From Corythucha ciliata (taxonomy: Eukaryota > Arthropoda > Insecta > Hemiptera > Tingidae), in assembly GCA_038030265.1 (NCBI GenBank), contig CM075940.1, positions 10,602,001-10,666,000 on the forward strand: DNA of 64,000 bases. Direction: 5' to 3'. The position numbers and the translations under genes were made by a program. This document shows, in pieces, positions 55,205-64,000 of the stretch; the stretch's first letter is position 1, and every line of letters starts with the position of its first letter. Below the pieces are notes generated by a model. The model was given only the letters and a program-made list of their open reading frames with translations. It did not search any database and was not told where the DNA came from.

Positions 55205-55980
55205 TCACCACCTCACTGCCCATCTGTGGACGCTGGAGAGCGCTTGATTCAGTTCTCGAACTGAGCTCTGGCTGTCTTCGCCGACTGCAAGCAATGCTGT
55301 ATCATCCGCAAATGTTGCAATGATGATGTTGCTATTTTCCGGGATGTCGCCAGTGTACGTTAGGTACAGTATTGGGCCTAGTACACTACCCTGAGGGACT
55401 CCTGCTTCAATTGGTTTCAGATCTGAATATTTATCAATCTGCTTCACCCGAAAGTATCATTCTGAGTGATACGAATCCAGTAGCTCTACCTATCTATAGG
55501 GCAACATTTTCTTCAACTTATACTTAAGTCCGTCATGCCATACTTTGTCGAAGGCCGGCGACACATTGAGGAAAGCTGCTGAACAGACATTTCTTTCTTC
55601 TAATGCTCTTTCTATAACGTTGACGATTCTGTGTACCTGATCAAGTGTAGAGTGACTTCTGCGAAACCCAAATTGATATTAGCTTCCGACCCTCGATTAT
55701 TTTAATTAATCTCTTACTAAGGAGCTTCTCGAAGAGCTTGGACATCACCGGTCGCAGCGAGATAGGCCTATACGACGTCAATTCTTCCGGCTGCTTCCCT
55801 GGCTTGGGAAGCACGATTATTTCAGCAATTTTCCACAGCCTTGGGACCTTTCGTTGATGAAATGGTTGATTTGTGTCGCCTTGCTTGTTTGGCGTGAATA
55901 TTTGAATTTGGTGCTCAGCAAACGCCTTTGCTTTCTCCTGGTCATCCTTGATACATTTTCCATCATTTCCTTTGATGGGA
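55205..55980 (-). pseudogene. Jockey-type reverse transcriptase, broken
   Basis: From 55980 leftward in several frames: IIVLPKPGKQPEELTSYRPI, SLLSKLFEKLL-type text, then GVPQGSVLGPILYLTYTGDI (motif B) and IATFADDTALLAVGEDSQSS (motif C, FADD). Frame changes near 55450, 55540 and 55680 inactivate it. Confidence 0.87.
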
Positions 55981-56206
55981 CAAGCTTATATTGTCGGTCT
56001 TTTTAAAGTACTTTGTTGCTTTCCATAGCGAGTACTCAGTATGATGATCGCTGGTCAGCTCATTTAGTTGAAGCTCTACCGTCTCCTGGTGCAGCTCCTT
56101 CAGTATGATCCTGAGCTCTTCCTTCAACTTGTTCCATTCCACTTTGGCTCCCGGATCTCTCGTGGTTTGCCATTTTTTCCTGGCTTTACGTTTTTCTTTG
56201 ACCAGC

Positions 56207-56539
56207 TCAATAATTTCTCTTGGATAGTGAATCCCTTGAAGCTTTCTCTTTACAGTTGGCGTGCTGTCCATGGCAACCTGTTGTATGAGTAAAGTCAGTT
56301 TCGTCATTCATGTTCTCTTCCTCGTTGATTTGAGACCCAACATCCACTAAACCACCGAGTTGCACCCTGAATGAATTCCAGTCTGTCTTACGATTGGTTA
56401 ACGCAGATGATCTGATTTGTCGCAATATCACTTTTTCACTCAGTGTGAGTAGCACCGCAGAATGATCTGAACTCAAATCGTTGTTTTCTTCTACTAATAT
56501 GTAACCTGACCCGATGTTTTTACTTAGGTAAAAAGTCAA
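56207..56539 (-). pseudogene. Jockey-type endonuclease C-terminal part
   Basis: It encodes FYLSKNIGSGYILVEENNDL then SSDHSAVLLTL, the conserved SDHxPV motif with the catalytic Asp-His. The linker to RT follows. The N-terminal endonuclease is absent, so this copy is 5' truncated, as is common for LINEs. Confidence 0.82.
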
Positions 56540-56589
56540 TTAAGTCAGGTACCTTATTCATATCTGCAATAGCCAAAATAAAAAAATTT

Positions 56590-57370
56590 TGCTTTTTGAG
56601 TTACCCAAATTTTAAAACAATGTTTTTGAAAAAGATAAATTTGTTTTCGAATAAGTCAAAGCTGCAAAAACGAGTTTAGAAAGAGCTAAAGCCACACAAA
56701 TTTTGTTGATTTTGTTTTTCTTTATTTTTGAAAGAGGAAAACCGCGAAATTGGTGTTTGAAATGGCTAATTCTATTTTGAAGAAGCCGAATCCAAGACAT
56801 TTGGTATGGATGAGCGAATTTCCGTGGCGACATTGTCGTCTGAAAAGGCCAAAGTCACGGCATTTGGTTTTCAAATGGACCAAACTAGTTTTTCGTATTA
56901 AAGAAAAAAAATATAGAACGAGCTTTTGCCCTAAAATTTGGTTTACCATAAATCGTAAATCGCCAAAATTTGGTTTTGAAAGAGCCAAATAAAAAAAAAA
57001 ATTGGTTTTCAGAGAGTGAAAATCCTCGAAATTAGGGTTTAAAGGAGCCAAGTTCACGAAATTAGGGTTTGAAAGAGCTAAAGTTCGTGAAATTGCGAAA
57101 CCAACGAAATTCGGTTTTAGGAAAGTGTAAACCCCACGATATCGGGGTTTGAACGAGAAGAATTCGCAAAATTTAGTTTTAGAGAGCGAATGACCGCGGA
57201 ATTTGGAGAGCCATAAACAAACGAAATTTTGTTTTTAAGAGATAAAAAATCCTTAAAATTTGTATTTGAACGAGTGAAATCCGTAAAATTTGGTTTTGAG
57301 AGAGCGAAAATTAGATTCAAAGTAGACTCAGTTGCGATATTTCGTTTTTGAAAGAGCCAAACGCGCATCA
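56590..57370 (+). repeat. Family B degenerate array
   Basis: Units near GAAATTTGGTTTTGAAAGAGCCAAA-CCACG recur about 20 times at 28-35-bp spacing with substitutions. The unit style (AAATTNGGTTTT plus GAGCNAAA) matches 40260-41815. Open frames in it are artefacts of the periodicity. Confidence 0.75.
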
Positions 57371-57639
57371 GGACCTGTTTTGGACATGGTTTTTTGGTAG
57401 AATGTTCTGGATTCTAAGGCAGTATTCCGGTTAAATCATGTTCCAAAAGGAAGTTTTACCCTCACTCGGTCAATTTCTTTCGCGTTTGATTAAAAGTCGC
57501 AGTTTGAACCATTGAAATTCTAAAACTCCGTAATAACGACTACACAACCCAAATAACTGGTGACCTGTTTTTGGATCAGTTTTTAGTTTCTACTCTTTTT
57601 CTCCCCCCCCCCCATCAATACTTATTCTTTCTCAGTTAC
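57371..57639. other. Short unassigned spacer
   Basis: No gene; a C homopolymer lies at about 57604-57613. Confidence 0.4.
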
Positions 57640-57940
57640 TAATAATTAGTAAGTGCCGGGTTTCGGACTCGACAGGCGCCAAAGTCTCCTTTGGGCTCAT
57701 GCGCCGTGCCCTGATCCAACTGTGCCCTTCACACCCCGTGTACTACGCGGGCGTTTCTGTCGGTGAGAGAGGTTTGTTGAACGCACACCACCGGGAACGC
57801 CTACACGAAGCTCCAAGTGCGCCGCCGTGTCACAGCCCGCCGCTGCCTTATAGCGAAATCGGCAATAGCTAGATTCGAACCCAGGCCCCGCTGGGGTTGC
57901 GAAGCGAGTGTTGTATCCATTACACAATTTAGAGTCTGTG
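57640..57940 (-). mobile_element. tRNA-derived SINE-like element
   Basis: On the minus strand an A-box-like TGTGTAATGGATACAACAC is followed at suitable spacing by a B box GGGTTCGAATCT, then about 200 bp of unrelated G+C-richer sequence ending in CCGGCACTTACTAATTATTAG. This is the layout of a Pol III SINE. A 3' tail repeat is not obvious. Confidence 0.6.
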
Positions 57941-60617
57941 ACTAGGTGACTTTAAATGTTTTGTGCTTTGCTGTTTTAGTCGCGGTCGATTTATGAACAT
58001 GTTCGTTTTGCTTGGATCTGCGATCTCCGGTCGACGGTGTAAAGCTTAAGCCAAGCCAACGAAAAATAAAAAAAAAGTAATAGGACGACGCTCCCTTATA
58101 GTCGCCACAAGGCAAAGAAATTGATGATGACGGGGAAAAGTCTTCACAGGAAGCCAATTTCAAAATTAATGACGAGAAGTGAATGGTTCCATGAAGTTTG
58201 TAAGTAAACCAGAAAAGAGAGAGAGGGAGTGTTAGTGACAAGGTGATGAAGTAAAAGGAATGATGCCCCAGGCTTCGCGTGATGAATGTTGCCATGTACT
58301 GATAGGACAGAGTCTGGTCGAGACGAAGGGGTAGAGTAGAAAGCCCGGAAAACTATAAGATAGATTAGCCTGAGACGTGCAAGCAGAGGATCAAAGTGTA
58401 TTATCCTTCCTCCACTTTAAATAACGAACCATTGATTAATATATGGCAATTTTCACTGTTCTAGAATGAAAATAAAGAAAAAAGAACCAAGTGAATGTCG
58501 ATAGTTTACTCCGAACAAATCCAAGTCTCATGATGGGGACAATATCAACCTTCGCCCCTTATCAGACTATAATTTGTAAGTTGAAAGAACTGGTTACGAC
58601 ACGTATAATCATATAATAGCTCTCAAGGTTCCTCCCTCTCCTCCTCAGTCCCCTCCACTACGAAAGGAGAGTTTAATCAATTACAAGAATCGGTAAATTC
58701 AACGCTAAATCCTCGCCCCTTCTATTGACGACTAAGTGAATTCGAAAGTAATTACAGATCCCTTTAAAACCTACCGCGAAACAGTTCTGTCAAGTTGGAT
58801 TGATTTCGTCTTACTAACTTAACTATACAATGTTGACAGCGTTGGACGTGGGTGAAAAAACATAAGAGAGAGAGAGAGAGAAAGAGTGAGAGAGTCCTTG
58901 TATTGGATAGAGGCAGCCTATAAAAGAGAAAAAGCGTGACTGTTGACAATGGATAAGTTTCTGTTACAATAGATTCGAACTGTATATTTTCTAAGATTTT
59001 TTATTATCACACTGCTAGTCGGATAACGGATAACTAATGATGAATGAAGAGCTGATAAAACGAATTCCTTTTCATTTCGGCGCTTTAAATTGTTGCTTCT
59101 TGGAGTTTTACATCCTCCGTCTTTTAACAAACAGGAAGTATTTCAGAATTTCTTTTTCTTTAACTTCAAATCTGTTAGAGCGACAAACGACAGTATACTT
59201 TTAGGTCGACTTAAACACAACTAATTTCGGCATTCCAATTTGAAAACTTGTGCTAGCCATATTTCGAAACGTTTCAAAAAATCCAAGTTTAAACCTCGTG
59301 CCTCTCTTGATGAAAGAGGTTGATTTCAAAGGATTCCTAATCAAATTTGGGCTGGATTGGTTCCCAGAGTTTTAGATTTGTGAAACAGAGACGTCGAAAC
59401 TTTTTTTTTGTATAAAAAAAAATAACAAAATATTTTGTCAGCACAAATGGCATTTTAACAATCTCCCTTTCCTCCTCAACTGATTTCCATAATTACGGCA
59501 ACCTGCAACTTTTGTATATATATATAATTCTGAATTAAAACACTCCCTACAATCTGTGTTCATAAACTCTTCGTTTATATTCTGGTCACGTAGGTGTAAT
59601 GTATTTAGTAGTTGCTTATTTTATTTAAGAAGCCAGCGTTTGCTCAGTGAAAATGCACAGCCTCTCTGAATAAAAAAATGACCTCTATCACATTTTTTGT
59701 TTTTTAAACGAAATTCTGGAGGAGAGGATGTCGTGAAATAGAGGGGAAGATTTTTCCTCGCCACAATAACGGAACAATGTTGAATTAATTTAATCAAGAA
59801 CTTGCATGTGCTTTAATCCATTGATGGCTCAGTGCATTTTCAACTTTGATCTAGTGTTCATTGGTTTCATTTCGGAAACAATATCCGGTGCAATATTCTA
59901 TTTTTTTGGGGATATTGGAAAGATAATGATGGAGGGATGCAACGTGAACATGAGGTAATATACTTTAAAGTTCAAATTCGTTGCTCCGAAGGGCGTGTGA
60001 TCCTAGTGGGCCTCTGTTTATTCAAAACGGCGCGGCGTTCTGACTGTGGGTGTTCTATTACGGAGAGGACGATTTAGAAGTGTACCTACGCCGATGAAGT
60101 TCGAAAAACAGTGATTTTGTGAAGTTTGGACGACCGCGAGGGGGTTTCTGTGAATGGGTGAAGGTGATTTTATGAGCCAGGTGTTACCCTCGACACTCTC
60201 ACTGAATAAAACCATGTTGTCAAGAGATTTTTTTTATTGGGATTATTATTATTAATAATTTTAAAACAATGAATATTCATTTCCAAATTTTTCCCAAAGC
60301 GTTATCAAGGGAATAAATCGTTTTTCCCGTCGGACCGGAATTTGGGCCCGAAATTTCGAGTTTCGGGAATCTTTCAAAGTGACCGTGGAACCCCTAAATT
60401 CCCCCTAATTTCAGCGAGACTGCACGTTTCAGGGCCTTTTGGGCGAGAACTCTGAGCAAACCGGTCTCGACTGTGCCCTTAAGGCTGCGGTTTACACGAT
60501 GCCAGTGACCGTGATTTAGTAGCTGGCGCCAGTTGACTGGATCCATCCAGGGCCGTCGAGAGAAAATCCAGACCCGGGAGGACCTTCGAAGTCGGGCTCC
60601 TCAAATAAACAGACGAT
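57941..60617. other. Non-coding A+T-rich interval
   Basis: No exon, RT or transposase could be supported. It includes a (GA)n tract near 58866-58885 and TATATATAT near 59516. It could still hide small 5' exons of the LGR2 gene. Confidence 0.45.
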
Positions 60618-62945
60618 CAGTGGCGAAACAACACCTATCGGGGCCCGGGGCGGAAATCTCTAGGAGGCCCTTCAGCCTCTAACTAAACTAGTAATATACT
60701 TTTTAGTAGCGTTCAAGTACATATTTTTCCCAATTTTAGCCACGACATTGCCTCTGAAAACCGTGTATGTGCGTTTTCTCAATTTTAACCGCGAAAGAGC
60801 GTTTTTCCTCAATTCCACTAGCACATTTTAGCTGCGAATTGTCTCTTTTTCTCAATTTTATCCGCGAATTAGCTCATTTTCTTATTTTTAGCAGCAAATC
60901 GAGGCAGCGAAAGTTGCCTCAAGAATCTGCAAATTAGATAGCGTTTGAGTGCTCTTTCCCAATTTTATCCGTAAATTAGCAATTTTTCTCAATTTAAGCC
61001 GTGAATTGGTGTTTTTCACCATTTTAAACACCAATTCGTGTTTTTCTCTATCTATTATCCGCAAATTAGCGCTTTTTTACAGTTTTAGCCGCTTGAATTA
61101 GCGTTTTTTCTCAACTTTATGAATTAGCGTTCGAGTGCTCTTTCCAAATTTTATCCGCAAATTAGCGTTTTTCTCTATTTTAAACGCCAATTCGTGTTTT
61201 TCTAAATTTCACCCACGAATTAGCGTTTTTCCATATATTAGCCACTTGATCTAGCACTTTTTCACAATTTTATTCCTGAAGTTTTCCCAAGAATCCGCGG
61301 GTTGGCGTTTTCTAAATTTTAGCCGTGAATTACCGTTTTTCTCCATTTTAAACGCCATATTCGTGTTTTTATCTATTTTACCCATGCAAATTCACGGTTT
61401 TCTTTATTTTACCCACGAGTTAATAACGCTTTTTCACAGTTTTAGCTGCTGGATCTAGCGCTTTTTCTCAATTTTATTCTCAAAGTTCCCCAAGAATCTG
61501 CGAGTTGGCGTTCTCTCCAGTTTCAGCTGTGAATTAGCCTTTTTTACCCTCAATTTTAGCAGTAAATGAGCGCATTTTTTAATTTTAGCTGCGAATTATA
61601 GCGCCTTTTCTCGATTTTATCCGTAAAATCGCAATTTTCTTTAAAAGTTTTCCTATAGTTTTAGACGCGAATTCGCGTTTTTCTCGGAATCAGCGCTTTT
61701 TCTCCCAGCCGCGAGAATCCGTGAGTTGGCGTTTTCTCAATTTTTAGGTGTGAATTCGCGCTTTTTCTCAATGTTCAAAGCTGCCAAATCGTAACACTTT
61801 TATGAGGAAATAGGCCGTGAATAGCGTGTTTCTCTATTTTTAGACTGGAATCAGTGTTTTTCTTAGTAGCTTGTGGCCACATGAATCATCGCTTTTTCTC
61901 AATTTCAGCCCCGATATTGCCCCCAAGAATCGGCGGGTTGGCGTTTTCTCATTTTCAGCTGTGAATTTCCGTTTTTTCTCAATTTTAGCAGATAATTAGC
62001 ACATTTTCTGAATTTTAGCTGTGATTTTTAGCGCTTTTTCTTGACTCATCCGTGAAATAGTAATTTTTCGTACTTTACAATTGGGTGAATCAGCGTTTTC
62101 CTCCACTTTTAGACGCGAATTCGCGTTTTTGTCTATTTCACTGGTGAATTAGCGCTTTTTCTCAATTTCAGCGCGAACATTGCCCTGAAAATCCATGAGT
62201 TGGCGTTTCTCCTCCCTTTCAGCTGTGAATTCGCGCTTTTTCTCAATTTTTTAATGCTGCTAAATTGAAGCGTGTTTCTTCATTTTTAGGACGTTAATTC
62301 TCGTCTTTCTCTTTTTTGTCCTTGTATTAGCGCTTTTCTCAGTTCTAGCCGCGTGAATTAGCACTTGTTCCCTATTTCAGTCCTGATTTTGCCCCAAGAA
62401 TTTGTGATTTTGCGTTTTCCCAATGTCAGATGTGAACTAGGAATTTTTCTCAAGTTTTAAAGCCGCATTTTGTTGCTCTTAATCACAATTCTAGCCGCGA
62501 ATTAGCGTTTTTTTCATTTTTGGGGCCGAAAGAACTCGTTTTGCTCAATTATACGTCTATCCCTTTCAATTTTAGCTGCGAATTAGCACTTTTTGTGTAT
62601 TCTTTCCGCAAAGTGGCGTTTCTCAACTAATTTTTCTCTCTAATTCAACGAATTAGCGTTTGTCTCATTGCATTGTGAAGTTACTAGTCGAAGAAACTAG
62701 TCGGCAAAAGCAATAAAATTGAAAAGAACGTTCACTCAACAAAACCATTTCAAAGTTACCCCCAAGAATCCGTCAATCACGCGTTTTCTCAATTTCAGCT
62801 GTAAATTAGCGCTTTTTCTCAATATCAACAGCCACAATTTTTCTCAATTTCAGCCGCGAATCAGCGTTTTTCTCAATTTTACAGACGAGTTAAGCCATTC
62901 GTTCTACTTGAAAACCCCGATTTTTTCATCATTAAACTTTTCAGG
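60618..62945 (+). repeat. Family A array, plus orientation, longest block
   Basis: The head CAGTGGCGAAACAACACC and TATCGGGGCCCGGGGCGG is the same as at 2785-2825. More than 60 units follow. Landmarks such as AAGAATCCGCGGGTTGGCGT recur about every 200-250 bp (61290, 61490, 61720, 61925, 62190), showing a higher-order repeat above the 30-bp unit. It ends in a G/C-rich tail at 62942-63000. Confidence 0.87.
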
Positions 62946-63099
62946 GGCCCCATCCGAACGGGGGGGGGGCCCGGGGTGGTCCGCCCCCCTCGCCCCGGCC
63001 ACGGTACGCTAGAGCAGACGAAAACCTGAATGCATTCACGTACCAACTATTATGGTGATTTTCATGCTATGTATACGGTGTACTATACGGCTGATGACT

Positions 63100-64000
63100 A
63101 CTACACACAATAATTATTTCTAATATCCAGATCCAATCAAAATCTAGCTTTCTCGTCGTTCGAAGCAAGGGACAAGTCCTGAAACACGTTAATGTTAAGG
63201 GCATAAAACCCTTCAGCACTTGTGACGTAATGAAGGCTGCAAGGCGAGATCGTGGGGTTGCTAACTACTCGCCTCACTTTCAGGCCCTCAAACACGAAAT
63301 AGAAACTAACTTCCCACTTAACTTTTCCACAAATGACCCCCTCGACTACAATACACGATTCATGCTCGATGAACTCAACCGTGTTTTACAAAAACTAAAA
63401 AGTCACAAATCTCCAGGCCTAGACGATCTTCGTAATGAATTTTTCAAAAATCTATCCGCTTCAAATAAAGTCCTCTTACTGAACCTCTATAACCAACTTT
63501 GGTCCCAAGGTGTGTACTATTCGGTTTGGAAATGTTCTTTGATTATTCCCGTCCCTAAACCTGGGAAAACCCTCCAGCAGGTCTCCAGTTATAGGCCAAT
63601 TTCCCTAACATCCTGTAAGGCCAAAATTTATGAAACTCTAATTTTTTTGAGACTCAATTACTTTATAGAAAGGCATAACCTTCTGTACTCTTTTCAAACT
63701 GGCTTTCGCTCTAACCACTCCGTCTTGGATAATTTCGTCAACCTGGAGAACACAATTCAAAATTCTTTTTTTAATCGAAATCATACCTACGCGACCTTAT
63801 TCGATGTCACACACGCGTTTGATCGCGTTTGGAGATACGGGGCTTTAAAGCAAGTCTATGGGGCCTTCGGGGCCGTCTACCTATGGTCCTTCAAGACCTT
63901 CTGGAGCAACCCTTCCTCCGAGTTCGTATTGGTTTCTATCTCTCCCAGACCTAGCAGCAGGAGAATGGTGTGCCTCAGGGCTCTATCCTGAGCGTACCAC
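63100..64000 (+). pseudogene. LINE ORF2 reverse transcriptase, N-terminal half (cut by window end)
   Basis: The open segment 63230-63860 holds LKSHKSPGLDDLRNEFFKNL, IIPVPKPGKTLQQVSSYRPI, SLTSCKAKIYETLIFLRLNY, FQTGFRSNHSVLDNFVNLEN and the catalytic Asp strand ATLFDVTHAFDRVW. A frameshift near 63860 moves GVPQGSIL (63968-63991) to another frame. The wording fits the Jockey/I/R1 group. The YADD motif would be just outside the window. Confidence 0.87.

Larger units (their letters stand above)
54580..56560 (-). mobile_element. 5'-truncated Jockey-type LINE
   Basis: Reading leftward, the order is endonuclease C-terminus, RT, post-RT domain and a 3' tail. Frames are broken repeatedly. The wording of the post-RT part (KYLGMTLD.., RKMYWIMGRHSKLS, APWYVRND) is typical of the Jockey clade in arthropods. 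Confidence 0.87.

Noticed and set aside
57697..57927. Minus-strand open frame as a protein gene
   Set aside because: It spans the SINE-like element, including its B box.
58764..58949. Possible LGR2 5' exon (NQSNLTELFRG-like text)
   Set aside because: It only loosely resembles an LRR, has no fitting acceptor or phase, and overlaps a GA microsatellite.
62719..63012. Open frames with recurring LNFSxxL peptides in the family A blocks
   Set aside because: They follow from reading the repeat unit in frame; peptides recur in every block, and codon structure or domains are absent.

Overview
The window is a piece of an invertebrate nuclear genome, almost certainly an arthropod. The evidence is spliced genes with canonical GT/AG introns, a bursicon-receptor-type LGR (LGR2/rickets), a GH18 chitinase with a signal-peptide exon, Mag-like Ty3/gypsy elements with the YH-FG-C-PC nucleocapsid motif, Jockey/CR1-type LINEs, and A+T-rich DNA full of transposons. 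I cannot name the species.

Two host genes can be supported, both on the minus strand. At the left edge (18-328) are the first two coding exons of a secreted GH18 chitinase or chitinase-like protein; the rest runs out of the window. From 28579 to at least 45786 lies an LGR2/rickets-type leucine-rich-repeat GPCR. I could place 13 exons. They join in frame: 3025 coding nt, made of one split-codon base plus 1008 codons including the stop. The order is 13-14 LRRs, hinge, seven membrane segments, then a long Arg/Ser-rich tail. The N-terminal signal peptide and LRR cap were not found. Two introns of 6.6-6.7 kb account for most of the gene's length, and both are filled with repeats.

Everything else is mobile or repetitive. 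Layout: 329-2784 non-coding; 2785-4592 array of ~29-30 bp degenerate units (family A); 4593-8056 broken gypsy (minus); 9550-13060 family A arrays with a palindromic tRNA-Thr-like insertion and a 454-bp long-TIR element; 13062-13353 orphan gypsy integrase fragment; 13450-13979 tandem duplication; 14178-15085 LINE endonuclease; 15239-17165 family A array; 17190-22330 second gypsy, carrying a 265-bp TA-flanked MITE and a 1060-bp poly-A retroposon with a 17-bp target duplication; 22330-28570 quiet A+T-rich DNA; 28579-45786 the LGR gene with nested TIR and foldback elements in its introns; 47885-50450 LTR remnant with a rearranged LINE and another tRNA-like copy; 51185-51860 small foldback; 52132-53050 LINE ORF1/RT remnant; 53322-54392 MULE-like element; 54580-56560 Jockey-type LINE; 56590-57370 family B array; 57640-57940 SINE; 60618-62945 family A array; 63100-64000 LINE RT running off the right edge.

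The best candidate for something undescribed is the family A element. Blocks of the ~30-bp unit run in plus orientation, cross a conserved non-repetitive centre, and continue in minus orientation, so each full copy is a kilobase-scale foldback. At least one copy (33532-37423) is bounded by short hAT-like ends and sits inside a still larger inverted-repeat element. That larger element makes up nearly a whole LGR2 intron and ends about 11 bp from a splice donor.
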